Shown piece after piece: positions 33,597 to 45,604 of a stretch of DNA of 64,000 nucleotides. A program made the position numbers and the translations under genes. Source of the stretch: Dasypus novemcinctus (Eukaryota; Chordata; Mammalia; Cingulata; Dasypodidae); assembly GCF_030445035.2 (NCBI RefSeq), contig NC_080689.1, positions 20,675,278-20,739,277 of the forward strand, written 5' to 3'. The notes under the pieces were generated by a model, which had not been told where the DNA came from, searched no databases, and was given only the letters and a program-made list of their open reading frames with translations. Each line of letters opens with the position of its first letter. Positions within the stretch are counted from its first letter, which is position 1.

Positions 33597-34414
33597 AAGA
33601 GGATCTACGTAACCTAAGCCCATATACTCTGCACTGTGTAAAGGGAAAGGGAGAAAGAAATGTATTATACTTGAGACATTGCACCTACCCAGAATGGCGG
33701 AAATGTGGAGCCAGCAGGGAGTTGAGCTTCTGTAGAAGAGAATGAGAGGATTTAGTGTGAGCCTGGCTGGCGTGACAGACCAAATGGACATTTCTCTGAA
33801 AAACCAGTATATATAGTCTGTTCATATGTAAAATTCAGTGGAAAAGAGATGGAACAGTGCTGTTATTTTAAACAGAAGGTTGTATTATTGTGTTGTTTTG
33901 GTTTTGTTTTGTTTTTTTTTTACTATTGCTTGGTCAAATTTGGCTTTTAAATAGGGTGGAAATATTTTATATAATTTTCATTTTTTTGGTTGTGCAGTTC
34001 CTTGGCTACTGTTTTGTTGTGTTTTTTTTTTTTTCCTTCAGAATTTTTTAATCTCAAGTGCAAAGTCTCTGATAAAATATTGTTAAACTGTATTATAAGT
34101 ATTTGTTACACAGGGTTATGCTATTTCTGGTCTGGAACATTTTTAAAATTCTAATTGTCTGTCCTGTGGAGCAGGCAGTGATTTTGTGTTCCAAAAGTTT
34201 TATACACATGTGGAGAAAAGTACTTTATATTTACAGTGTATTGTCTGATTTCATTGTCCATTCTTAGCCAAGCTGCTAATTGGGTCCCTTTCCCACATTG
34301 AAATGGAAGAACTAACAAGCTTATATTAGTGTTGTAATGTGCAAAGTGAACCCAGCAAAAATTCTTTTAAAACTTGATGATCCCCAGTATATTCACCATT
34401 GTATGTTAAAACAA

Positions 34415-34420
34415 AATAAA
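34415..34420 (+). terminator. candidate polyadenylation signal AATAAA
   Basis: This is a canonical hexamer about 820 bases after the LTBP1 stop, followed within 20 bases by a T-run. It is the best single candidate for the main poly(A) site. Confidence 0.6.
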
Positions 34421-34565
34421 TCACCATTTTTTTTAGAAAAAGCTTTTGAAAGTGATTATCAATGCATACACATGCACAAATTGTCATGCCCCACCCCCAC
34501 ACCTTCACACCTTTTGTTTTTACCCAAGGGTCCTCTGCTAATGTGGAGTCTTTTACAAGTTAATC

Positions 34566-34571
34566 ATTAAA
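34566..34571 (+). terminator. alternative polyadenylation signal ATTAAA
   Basis: This is the common variant hexamer, 150 bases beyond the AATAAA. It would give a slightly longer 3' UTR. It is less certain than the upstream site. Confidence 0.35.
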
Positions 34572-34721
34572 TTTGCTAGGCACATATCATAGGAGGAATG
34601 GATAATACCTTTCAAAGTCTTACTTAATAGACTTCCACAGTAATGTAATTGTCTCATAACTTAAACTGAATTTCAGAATCCATTTTCTACTTAAATGTTC
34701 CTAAGTTTTAAAAACAATTGA

Positions 34722-35128
34722 GGGAAGCGGATTTGGCCCAGTGGACAGGGCATCCGTCTACTACATGGGAGGTCCGTGGTTCAAACCCCGGGCCTCCTTG
34801 ACCCATGTGATGAGCTGGCCCACACGCAGCGCTGATGCGCACAAGGAGTGCCGTGCCACACAGGGGTGTCCCCTGCATAGGGGAGCCCCACGTGCAAGGA
34901 GTGTGCCCCGTAAGGAGAACTGCCCAACGCAAAAAAAAGTACAGCCTGCCCAGGAGTGGCGCCGCACACATGGAGAGCTGACGCAACAAGATGATGCAAC
35001 AAAAAGAGACACAGATTCTGGGTGCCGCTGACAAGAATACTGGCAGGCACAGAACACACAGCGAATGGACAGAGAGAGCAGACACCTGGGGCGGGGCACG
35101 GGGAAGGGGAGAGAAATTTTTAAAAAAT
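34722..35128 (+). mobile_element. DAS-type SINE just downstream of LTBP1
   Basis: This full-length + strand copy begins GGGAAGCGGATTTGGCCCAG, has B box GGTTCAAACCCC, and ends in an A-rich tail. The likely duplicates are AACAATTGA at 34713-34721 and AACATTTGA at 35129-35137 (8 of 9). Confidence 0.92.
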
Positions 35129-35289
35129 AACATTTGAAATATTTATAGGCATTCCCAGCAGAAAATCTCTGCATGAACCACTTTCCGGACCGACCAGCTT
35201 TTTGTTTTTCCTCTCTCTGGTGGGCAGAGCAGTGACCCCTCAGGGAAGTCCACCTCCGAGGCCCTGGAAACCTGTGACTGCTACCTCTC

Positions 35290-35665
35290 TGAGCTAAAGG
35301 GAGTCAAGGTGGCAGGTTGAATTAAAGTTACTCATCCGCTGACCAGGAATCAGGGAGATTATCCAGATGAACCAGGTGGCCCATGTAACAACAGGATCCT
35401 AAAGTGGAGGAGGCAGGCAAAAGAGTAGCATCAGAGGGTGGTGTGACTTTGGAAGAAGTCAGGCTGATGTGATGTGTGAAGGACTCAACCCACCGCTGCT
35501 GGCTTTGAAGGTGGAGGAAGGAAGGGGCCACAAGTCAAAGAATGCCGGAAGCCTCTCGAAGTTGAAAAAAGCAAGGAAACGGATTCTTTCCTAGAGCTTC
35601 CAGAAACAACACAACCCCGCTGACCTTTATTTTAGCCCACTGAGGCCTGAGCCACCTTCTGCCCT
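35290..35665 (+). mobile_element. MaLR-like LTR fragment
   Basis: A recognisable series occurs: GGGAGATTATCCAGATGAAC, GCTGGCTTTGAAGGTGGAGG, GAAGCCTCTCGAAGTTGAAA, CTAGAGCTTCCAGAAACAAC and CTTTATTTTAGCCCACTGAG. This is the middle to 3' part of an ancient mammalian LTR. The ends are not defined. Confidence 0.65.
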
Positions 35666-35944
35666 AGGAGCCTTCTGTTGCTTGGAGTTGCCTGAGAATG
35701 AGCTGGCTCCAGCGTTGACACTCCTCCTCACTCTCAGCACATCAGGGAGCTCATTAGGTTTTCAGGCTGGATGGCTGGGAGGGGGGTAGTGCAAAGGAGA
35801 CTCAGTGGAATCTAGATCTGTTCGCCCCAACCCTCTGAAGAGCATTAGGGAAGTCGGGGAAGGGCACTGTGGTTCTGCAAAAGCTGGGTGAAAAGAACCA
35901 TTTTCCAGGCTGATTTCCGTATTAGTGCTGAGGAGTGTTACGTA

Positions 35945-36060
35945 GGAAAGGAAAGTGCTGCTTTACTGAATGCTCATCATCTGCCACAACCCTGAGGAGT
36001 AATAGCCTCATTTTATAGATCCTAGTATTGAAGCCAAGATGAGTTAAGTAAGTTGTCAGC
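35945..36060 (-). repeat. MIR-like fragment
   Basis: The words TGAATGCTCATCATCTGCC, CCTGAGGAGTAATAGCCTCA and GATGAGTTAAGTAAGTTGTC fit reversed MIR order, with gaps. Confidence 0.5.
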
Positions 36061-36064
36061 ACAC

Positions 36065-36480
36065 AATCCTTTTTAAATAACAGCTTTAGTGAAATATTCA
36101 CATAGCATAAAATCCAACCCTTTTTATAGTGTACACCAGTGGTTTTTAGTATAGTCAGAGTTTTGCAACCATCACTACTAATTTCAAAGTGAAAGAAACC
36201 CTATACTCACAGCAGTCACTCCCCATTCAACCCTCCCCCGGTCCTAGGAAAATGCTAATCATCTTTTATATTAATATCTTCATTGTGTTGGCTATTCTGA
36301 ACATTTCATATAAATGGGACAATATAACGTGGCCTTTCGTGTCTGGCTTCTTTCACTTAGCATAGTGTTTTCAAAGTTCATCCATGTGTAGCATGTATTT
36401 GTGCTTCATTCCTTTGTACTACCATATAATCTGTTTTATGGATATGCTACAATTTGTTCAGTAATCAGTTGATGAATATA
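36065..36480 (-). mobile_element. L1M 3' region, minus strand
   Basis: Reversed L1M signatures appear in order: TTTAGTGAAATATTCACATA, GTGTCTGGCTTCTTTCACTT, AGCATAGTGTTTTCAAAGTT, CATCCATGTGTAGCATGTAT. The element is truncated and non-coding. Confidence 0.8.
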
Positions 36481-37020
36481 GTTAGCCTTGAGGTCTGGGT
36501 TTGAACATAGGTATGATGCCCACAGCATCATAAGCTGTCTAAACTTTGGGTTCAGTTTCTCTTTCAACTACTTCTCAGGTGCCATGCAAACTTGAACTCA
36601 TTATTCCTTAAACCATATTCTCTGTACAGAATGCACAATGACATCAGCCCTTACTACTGCAGAGAACTATAGTGGGGGTCAAAATAAGATCATATAAAAA
36701 AGTTTTATAAACTAGGGTTTATTGTGCACAGTTAAGGAATGATTTTTTGACCTGTGCCAATAAACACTTAAAGTATTGACTTTTCTACATGCCCATTTCC
36801 ATGTGACAAAGAACTGGTACAGCTTCCTTCTATTCTCTTTTCTTCTCAACTGCCTTCCTCCAAACCTAAAGCCTCCCCTGGAGACATTCTCATTTAAAGC
36901 CTCCATATCTCAGAATTGGAGACTCTACTCCAAGCCCAGTCATTGCAATAGTTTTCTGGAGCTGCAGTGGAGAATTCCAAACAAAGGATTTGGGAGGAAC
37001 AGGTTAGAAATGTTGTATGT
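36481..37020. other. intergenic unique DNA
   Basis: I see nothing I can name. The last 13 bases are the left duplicate of the next SINE. Confidence 0.5.
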
Positions 37021-37440
37021 GGGAAGCGGACTTGGCCCAACGGATAGGGAGTCCTCCTACCGCATGGGAGGTCCACGGTTCAAACCCTGGACCTCCTTGA
37101 CCCGTGGGGAGCTGGCCCATATGCGGTGCTGCTGCGTGCATGCCACGCAGGGGTGCCCCCACATAGGGGAGCCCCACGTGCAAGGAGTGCTCCCCGTAAG
37201 AAGAGCCACCTAGTGCAAAAGAAAGTGCAGCCTGCCCAAGAATGGCGCCGCACCCACGTAGAGCTGACACAACACGATGATGCAACCAAAAGAAACACAG
37301 AATTCCGGTGCTGCTGATAAGGATAGAAGCAATCACAGAAGAAACACACAGCGAATGGACACAGAGAGCAGACATTTTGGGGGGGGGGGGGAATAAATAA
37401 AACATAAACCTTGAAAAAATTTTTTTTCTGTTTTAAAAAA
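37021..37440 (+). mobile_element. DAS-type SINE
   Basis: This + strand copy begins GGGAAGCGGACTTGGCCCAA with B box GGTTCAAACCC, a 13-base G-run (37379-37391) and an unusually long A/T tail. The duplicates AAATGTTGTATGT at 37008-37020 and AAATGTTATATGT at 37441-37453 match at 12 of 13. The body lacks a short piece relative to other copies after GCTGCGTGCA. Confidence 0.93.
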
Positions 37441-37453
37441 AAATGTTATATGT

Positions 37454-39259
37454 TAACTTGGGAGTCATCTAAACCTGAAGAAAAAAAAGGCATGGGATTT
37501 TGGAGGAAGAGTCAGGGTAAGTGTGTTGGAAGGGAGGTGGAGGAAGAGGTACTGATCAGAGAACAAAGTGCATCACCTTTTCAAGTAGGTTAAATGTCCT
37601 TTAAAACGTGCAGTTTAAAAGTTTCCAGTATTTGAGGTTTTTCTTGATTCCTTTCTTTAGAGAAAAATGGCCACATGGACCCATAATAACCTTGAGTGCA
37701 TGTAAGGATTTCCTCTCTCACTCTGAATAGGTTCCTGAGACAGATGGGACTTCTAGAGGTGATGAAGTTTGAGAACCACTGCCAGAAAGGCCCCGGGAAT
37801 CATGGGAATCTTTTCAGGCACATGCTCTTTCCAGTGCCCTTCGAGGCAAAGATACTGAGACAAGAGCATAGTTTAATTCTCTTTTTCCTATTTCCTTATT
37901 CTGTCCTTAACCAGCGTTTTCTCAGCCAGGCCTGGCTTTATCCCTCCAGATGGACTTAAAATGAATGCTGGCTTTCTGAGTGCTTCATTCAATAAGTGTT
38001 TTGTTTATTGAAGGTCTACCTAATTATTTTTCATGCATTTTCACATTTAATCATCATAATAACCCTGTAATTTAAGTATTCAGGGGTAGTGTTGGAGTTG
38101 GCTACTGCTTGCTCATAAGAGCTATGTGCATCTCTTCCCAACATAGGTTGGTGGCTAGAAATCAGCCATGTGGGAATATTTATATGATGGAAATTGGCTA
38201 AGGGAGAGCAGGTTGTTAAACATTTACCAACATACCAGTGAATCATCTTTTTTTCCTAAATGAGAGAAACAGGCTCATGAAATTGAGCTGCCCAAGATTA
38301 TATGATATATATATAAGATATATATTTTAAACCAGGTCTTGTAACTCCAAAACCAGTTTTCTTTTGTCACAAGACTCTTGCGGTATACTTGAGTTTGTTT
38401 CAATCAGCTAGGGGCATCTAGAATCTAAATAGGAAGCAGAGACCATGCTTTGAAGTCACAGACTCAAGGACCCTCCTCTAGAGCCGGAAGGGCTCTAAGA
38501 CTCAGGCAGTAGGACTGAGTTGGAGGAACGGGGGACGTCCTGACCGGATAACCACAAAGCTATACCTTTGAGGGCAGGCTAACTAGGATGCAAATCATAC
38601 CTCTTCAGAGAACATCTAGGTGTCCTTGTCTCCTGTCTTTCTTAGAATAAGTGGCCAAACTGACCTGCAGGAATCCTCCTGAGAATTCATTCTTCCATCC
38701 CAAACAGGATCCCAAGGTGGCACCGGGGTCCCCCAGGAGTGAGGTCCTGGCAGCAGTGCAGGTGGCCTCAGTGGTTCAGTGGGAAGGGGCCAAAGCCTCA
38801 TCTGGAACCCTCCAGACACACCCGGTGCAGGCGCATGGGGTCCAAGCTGCTTTTCCTAGAATACTCTTCTTCCTCGAGGCAGCCATTTTATAAGAGGGTC
38901 GAGCCTCAGGGGGAAGAAAAAAAGGAGCTTAAGGTAAAGCAACCAATACCTTCAGTCTCCTGCTCACTTTTCTTATGACTTCTTAATAAATTGCCTGTCA
39001 GGTGCAAGCACAAAATGACGAAGTAAGCAGCTTTACAAATCACTCCCTCCACTAGGAAAGTGAAAGCGCTGGGAAAAGACTCTAGATTTCCCTAGGTGGT
39101 GACCCTGGAATCAGAATGGACATTTCGAACAACGGCAGGCGTGTCTGAGGAAGCAAGAGCTGCCGGGAGTTCAGCTTCTGTCAGTGAACGTGGGAACCCG
39201 TGCCCTGTTCCAGAACAGCCGGCGCCGGCAGAGGGATGCTCCCCCTCTGCAAGGTGAGG
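37454..39259. other. intergenic DNA, mostly unique
   Basis: A MER5-like end (TTTGAGAACCACTGCCAG) lies near 37768-37785 and a weak MIR-like piece near 38010-38080. Otherwise nothing is identifiable. The open frames near 38616-38978 show no protein family. Confidence 0.45.
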
Positions 39260-39850
39260 TTGAGGGTCGAGGTGGGCCTGGGGGTCCCGAGGGACCAGCA
39301 CAGAAGCTGGCCTCATTTTGTGTCCTCAGGGCAGCAGTGCTTCTGGCCTCTCACCAGCTCCCAGCCCCACGGAAAGAACCAGTGTTTTGGTTTTTGGTTT
39401 TGTTTTGCTTCTTGTTGTTGTTTGCTTCTGTGTGGGTGTTTCCTGGCCTGGCAGACCCCTGAAGGCACAGCACAGCCTCTGGCCTTGGTTGCAGCCTCTC
39501 TGCAGCAGGTGGCTTCTGCAGGCACCAGCCCCTCCCAGGACTTCAAGACGCAGTGCCCTTTTCACCAGTGAGTTGCTGCTTTCTCTCCTTGTGTTTAGTC
39601 TGGCGGCTCCTGAGGGCCCAGCACAGCAACTAGCCTTGGTTTCCCTCAGACGCAGCGTCTTCTGGCCCACCACGGCATCTACAGGGACATCAAGAGCCAA
39701 TGCCCCTCTCTCTTTTTCTCGGATTTTTTTTTTCTTTCTCTATTTTATATTTTTGGGTCTGGCGGATGCCTGAAGGACGAGCAGAGGCTAGGTTTTGGCT
39801 TTGACAGCGGCAATGCCTGGCTTCACACCAACACATAACAAGATACCTGG
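39260..39850. repeat. diverged tandem repeat, four units of about 150-170 bp
   Basis: A recurring core (GAGG/GAAGG...CAGCACAG...CTGGCC) starts at 39296, 39468, 39619 and, most altered, at 39779 (GAGCAGAG). Around each is a similar order of words: TGGCGG/TGGCAG, CCTGA, the core, CCTTGGTT, CAGCAG/CGCAGCG, CTTCTGG and CATC/CACCAGC. Spacing is 172, 151 and 160 bases. Long open frames on both strands here follow from GC-rich repeat sequence. The family is unknown to me. Confidence 0.6.
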
Positions 39851-42194
39851 AGGGGTGGTGGACTTCTTTTTTTTTTTCTTTTACCTTGTCTTTTTACGGG
39901 TGTGGGTGTGGGGTGTTTTGTCTTTAAGTATTTTCTTCATGTGGGGTTGGAATTTCATTTACCAATAAACTTGTGTGTTGTAGCCTACTCAGTAACTAAG
40001 GTCACTGATACCAATGTATTTCTCTTTAACCATGCGATTATATATTTTTCAGGGATAGTAGAATAATGTTGCATATCCAAGATACGTCCAGAAATACAAT
40101 TTTCATTTGGACTCCCATATATAGTATACTGTATCTACAGAACCACTTAAAAATTGCTTTAAAGCAAGTGGAATGAAAACTACTTCAATTTTTCCCCCCA
40201 AATTTTCCCCTAAAATTTCCTCATAAAACTGGCATATCTGATGTGCCCGTGATACAATATATATTGACCTTTTATTGAACGGCTACTGTGTGCTTTACTC
40301 TTCACACCCTTAAGAATTAGATAAGTAGCGCTTCCACAGCATTCTCTGGAAGTCCAGGTCTGTCTGGGCCAGTCCCTGGGAACCATCTGTTCAGGCCGGT
40401 GGACAGAGCAATGCCGTGTGGTCTCCTGAGCCCTCACCCCACGTCTACAATGGAATACATACCTCCAGGGGAAAGGAAACAGATTTGGGTGGTGGTTGTT
40501 TTTAATGTCAATAAATGACATCACTGCCAATGATGACGGCTGACAAGCCAGTGGGTGGGCTTGGATTTATAGCACGGAAAGGTCAAACCTTGGTTAGCAG
40601 GTCAAGTCGTTAGCACTCAGAATGCTACATGTGCGTTTTAGATGAAGGAAACAGTAACACTCCTATGGCGTTGTGCAAACCGGACAGTGTTTGTCAAGCC
40701 TAAAAAGTGCACTTTATAAAACTGACCATGATGTGCTGGCCCATGTGTTTTTCTTTCATCCTAAATGTTGTGATAGCAATTTAAATTTTTCTCCCGTGGG
40801 TTGGTAAAGGTTCTTGTTTGTCTAAAATCAGTGAGTTGAGGTTTCTCAATGCCTCTTTTGTTTCCATGGGCCTTATAACTAAGTAAGTCAGTCGATCTAG
40901 AAGCCCACAGTTATAAAAGAGCCAATAAAAAAGGACGTGGAACTGCCCGGCAGGGACTGAGAAGTGAGTCGGTGAGGCACACTCTCCACAAGCGTGTGTG
41001 AGCAGCGCAGGTAGGGGTGATTCGGGCAGGGAACAAGGGCTTGAATGAGCCCGATTCTCCCACCTCGAGTTCGCTCTCCAAGTAAACTGTTTGCTTACGG
41101 AAGCTGTATCATCTTCAGGACCCCCGGAGACCAAGTGAAGTTATTACAGCTACTTTCAAATTCAAGAAAATGTAATACAGTTTTTTATGGCAAGACACCA
41201 CTGCGGGCAATGAGGTTAAATGGGGGCACTTGGGGCTTGCTGTGGAAAATACAGAGAATGACTGATGGACTGTGATGTTTGAGGACTTTGAATCTTATTT
41301 GTCTCAGAGCACCGCCACTGGATGGCAGTAAAAATCCTCGGATTTCCCGCCAGTTACTTCTTTGAACTCATCAGCTAGCCCTTTTGCCCATTAACAAACC
41401 CCTTAAGTTTAGAGTTAACTTTTATCACCCTGTAACGTGATGTGCATAGGACATGTCGGGCCCAAGTTCAAAAGTCAAAAATGAAAACAAACAGGAAAGA
41501 CAATTTTGTGTATTGTGGTCAAAACAGTATAAGGAAATTTGGATGAACACAAAAGTCAGGCAGCTTCCACGTTACATAAGAGTAATACTGAGTCACGATA
41601 TAAATTTTAAAATCAGATCAGATCCAGAGAGATGAGATACTGATTATAGAAGGTCTTACGGGGATTTCAGACTTCCAAGTAGTGGGAACTATAAGGGCCC
41701 CAAAGGAAGGAGTTATCTTTTCACTGGCTGAGTCGATGAAAGGTTATACAATCCCCAGAGGGGAAATTCAAAAGAAGACTCACAGGCACTCAAAATTCCC
41801 ATATGAAAAAATGAGGAAAGTTAAGATAATAATTGTAACACACTCTCTCTTTTTGGGAATTTTCCCAAAACCTGCTTTTCCTGCTTGGACTACTCATCTT
41901 TTTCTTCCCACCAATAACTCTTGACCTGACTCCGTCTGATGTCAGTTTAACCGTCACCTTTTCAAGGACACCGTGTTTGAAGCTCAGTTAGGCGCCTCGG
42001 CATACTTTTCGAAGCACTTTGCTCTCCCCCTCTCATTGCTCATCAGACTTCACTGAACTGACTGGTTAATGCCCACCTTCCCCCCAGTGCTGATGGTTCC
42101 CAACCCTGGCTGCGGCTCAGAACACTGAGGTCTGTCCCTGTCCCTTGAATCGGACCCCCTGGACAGGGGATGGGCGTGGTCCTCTTCTTTTCGT
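39851..42194. other. intergenic DNA, unique
   Basis: No recognisable gene or repeat apart from T-rich tracts near 39866-39880. The 117-codon minus-strand frame at 40781-41134 has no conserved motif that I can see. Confidence 0.4.
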
Positions 42195-42500
42195 AACTTT
42201 TTATTTTGATACAAACTCAAACATACAGAAAAGTTGAGAGAGTATAAGCAACAACCCTACACCTTTTACCCACCTTCACCCCTTCACTCTCTTTCGTCAC
42301 TCTCGCATTTTTTCTGAACCATTTCAGATTAGGTTGCAGGCATTGAGCCTCTCTACATCTATCCACTTCAGGGCATAGTTCCTAAAAACGAGGACGTTCT
42401 CTTATATAAATACAGTATAAAATGGTAAAAGTCAGGTAATTTTAATATGGATACAATTCTATTATCTAATCCAGGGTCCATATTCAAATGTCAACAGGTG
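42195..42500 (-). mobile_element. L1M 3' UTR-like fragment, minus strand
   Basis: The words CTTTTTATTTTGATACAAAC, CAAACATACAGAAAAGTTGA, ACGAGGACGTTCTCTTATAT and CAGGGTCCATATTCAAATGT follow the reversed order of an old L1 3' region. Confidence 0.6.
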
Positions 42501-44307
42501 TCCCAATGCTGTTGGTGTTGAAGGTGTTTCCCCAGGAAGCAGGCTCTGGGCTGGAGATCATTAGGCAGACATTTTTATTAGGGAGTGCTCTTAGGGTCAA
42601 CACTGAGGAAGGGAAGGGAAAGAAGTTGTCAATATTGGGCAGAGAGAGAAGTTGGGCAAGGATGCCTTTTATTCTCCTGAACTCAGTGGTTCCACATCAG
42701 CTGTTTTCCCATAAAATATTGTTTTTTATTTATAAAATCATTTAGCACTGGGATATTCTTCGGTAAGATTTTCTGAATGATTTTTCTTTAAAGTGTCTTT
42801 TTTAAAAAGCTGCCCTTCAAGCATGTAACTGTTGAAAAAGAACCTAACGAATACCACGAGCTGAGACAGGTTGGAAACATCTGTACTGTTATTGAGATGC
42901 CCAGCCAATTCTGAGTAATTTGTTCTAAAATCAGCTAGTTCATACCTTCAGCAATGTTTTCTATGTGACTTCTCCCAAAATTTGCTGACAAAGGTAGGCA
43001 TTTCCAGCTTGTCAGTCTTTTGTTTTTCAATTAGTTCAGCCATGTTTACTGTGGCAGGAAAAACCTGAGACCCCAATGGTTTGTGGCTTTTGTTTCTCAG
43101 GAAAAAAAAAAACTCAGAAGAAGCTTCTAAGCAATTTTCGTAGGCTTCACAAAAGTTTGTCAAGGATTGTGTTTGTTCCACATCACTTTAAATATCTCTA
43201 AAAAAACTCCCGAAGTTTGCTTTCCTATTCTGGATGCTTGGCTCGTAAATATCTTGCTGAGCACAATGGCTTCACAAATTACTGGTTAATATATTAAGAC
43301 ATACTACACCAGGCATCTAGGGAACAGTTTATCATTAATGACAGAGAATGGAAGTCCAGATATCAAATGGTCTTGATAATTTATATTCGACAGCCCTTTC
43401 TTGCTGGTCTAAATATATTATCATAGCTTTTTCTCTCATAGCATGGCCAATGAACAGTCTGGACCCAGAGTCGAAGTCCTCACTCAGTCGTTTTCTTTAG
43501 GTTTATTTTACTGGTATATTTCTTTCACCTGCTACTCTTTTACAGATACATCTTTAAGTCCCTTGTCCAATATGAAGGTTAACTTAACTAAAATTAGATG
43601 ATGCTATCCAAAAATCCCCTTATGGGGCCCACATTAACGGAAATATCTCAGAATTTGCTAGAAGCAATCAATCAATTCAGCCAACTACTGCCCCCCTCTT
43701 GGCATGAAGGAACTCCTTTTTTTTTTTCTCACTATGGTTTGGGAACTGGAATGTAGCAAATAGCATACTCTGAACGAAATAACATCAATAAAAAGTATGA
43801 AAAATATGGGGTCCTATTAAGCTATGTCTTTCCACTCTGAACTTCTGCAAGTGGATTTTTGGACCTCAATGCAAAATTTTTCCTTTGTTTCTATTAACTT
43901 CATCTTTTCTCATTTGTGCCTTTATTTCAACCTGTCACGATATTTTGACATTCTGATTCTGTCATCCAATATGTTAGCTAACTCTTCTATGTTTGTATGC
44001 GCTGTACTTTTTAATTCAAGACACAAATATAAATATTTAGAAGGATATTTTGTCTCTAAGACCAAAAAAAAAGTGCAATAAAAAAGACAGCTTCCTTTGC
44101 TCACATTGTGGAGCACCTTGCTGGGGCCGACAACGGCAGGATGGTTTAGTCTCTAGTCTGCACAAGGTTTCCTGCTAGGGGCCTCCTAGATTTCAGAATT
44201 GGGCAACATGTCTGAAATAATTCTAAGAGCTCTTTGATCTTAACTCTCCTCCCCCTCCCTTTGCAGACCAGAGTTAAAGATCTTGAGAATTCCCTCTCCA
44301 TGCTCTT
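42501..44307. other. intergenic DNA, mostly unique
   Basis: Possibly an LTR remnant at 42530-42700 (purine-rich, TTTTTATTAGGG). Otherwise AT-rich unique sequence with no gene. Confidence 0.4.
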
Positions 44308-44715
44308 TTTTTTTTTTTAAGATTTACTTATTTATTTATTTCTCTCCCCACCCCAGTTGTCTGTTCTCTGTGTCTATTTGCTGCATCTTCTTTGTCCGCT
44401 TCTGTTGTTGCCAGCAGCACGGGAATCTGTGTTTCTTTTTGTTGTGTCATCTTGTTGTGTCAGCTCTCCATGTGTGCGGCACCATTCCTAGGCAGGCTGC
44501 ACTTTCTTTCGCGCTGGGCGGCTCTCCTTACAGGGCGCACTCCTTGCACGTGGGGCTCTCCTACGTGGGGACACCCCTGCGTGGCAGGGCACTCCTTGCG
44601 CGCATCAACACTGCACATGGGCCAGCTGCACAAGGGTCAAGGAGGCCCGGGATTTGAACCGTGGACCTCCCATGTGGTAGGTGGACGCCCTAACCACTGG
44701 GCCAAGTTCGCTGCC
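44308..44715 (-). mobile_element. DAS-type SINE
   Basis: This full-length minus-strand copy has an A-rich tail at 44308 and a head ending at 44715. The duplicates CTCCATGCTCTT at 44296-44307 and CTCCACGCTCTT at 44716-44727 match at 11 of 12. Confidence 0.94.
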
Positions 44716-44727
44716 CTCCACGCTCTT

Positions 44728-45163
44728 AATAAACCCACCTCTTCCCACTCTATTTCTTCCTACCTGTGGGGAAATCACAGTCTTGACCATGGTGAGTTTG
44801 AGTTACCTGGGAGCAAACATGGAGATGTTGACAGTCCATGGGTTGGACTAGTCTGGAATTGAGAAAGTCAGCTACACAAAATTTAGATTGTACATTTGGG
44901 GACACATGGAGTAAGAACTTTCTCAGATTTGGTCTCAAGACAATCCTGGCCCTTGGAGTAGACATGGCTGACCAGAAAGAGCCATTAGGCCGTCCATGTT
45001 TATCTGACTCCTTGGCCATGGATAAGACACATTAAGTATCATTTTGCAAGTTGCCATTAGAACTCACCAACCCCAAATCTAGATAACTCATGTGCACATT
45101 GCCTGAGATTTTTAAGCCAGCCCTACCTACCCTACTGACTTATGCAGTAGGTGGAGGGGAGGT
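44728..45163. other. intergenic unique DNA between two SINEs
   Basis: About 440 bases with nothing I can identify. Confidence 0.5.
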
Positions 45164-45175
45164 TGGTAATGGACC

Positions 45176-45592
45176 TCTTTTTTAAAATTAATTAATTAAT
45201 TAATTTTTATTTATTTCTCTCCCCCCCCCCAACTTGTTTGCTCTCTGTGTCCATTCGCTGTGTGTTCCTCTGTGACCGCTTCTATCCTTATCAGAGGCAC
45301 CGGGAATCTGCATTTCTTTTTGTTGCGTCATCTTGTTGTATCAGCTCTCCATGTGTGCAGCGCCATTCTTGGGCAGGCTGCACTTTCTTTCACGCTGGGA
45401 GGCTCTCCTTAACGGGGCGCACTCCTTGCGCGTGGGGCTCCCCTACGCAGGGGACACCCCTGCGTGGCAGGGCATTCCTTGCACGCATCAGCGCTGCGCA
45501 TGGGCCAGCTCCACACGGGTCAAGGAGGCCCGGGGTTTGAACCGCGGACCTCCCATGTGGTAGACGGACGCCCTATCCATTGGGCCAAGTCC
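45176..45592 (-). mobile_element. DAS-type SINE
   Basis: This full-length minus-strand copy has an AATT-rich tail (45183-45206) and a C-run at 45221-45231. The duplicates TGGTAATGGACC at 45164-45175 and 45593-45604 are identical over 12 bp. Confidence 0.95.
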
Positions 45593-45604
45593 TGGTAATG
45601 GACC

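Larger units (their letters stand above)
33597..34590 (+). other. LTBP1: LTBP1 3' untranslated region (end approximate)
   Basis: Non-coding sequence continues directly from the stop codon. It is A/T-rich with long T-tracts near 33909-33921 and 34021-34035 and contains no recognisable SINE or L1. There are two plausible polyadenylation signals, AATAAA at 34415 and ATTAAA at 34566, so the mature 3' end is about 34440 or about 34590. A SINE begins at 34722, outside either limit. The boundary is inferred, as no transcript evidence is available. Confidence 0.7.

Noticed and set aside
39318-39773. 151-codon frame and overlapping minus-strand frame of 124 codons
   Set aside because: It spans the tandem repeat, and the frames on both strands follow from GC-rich low-stop sequence. 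No motif was seen.
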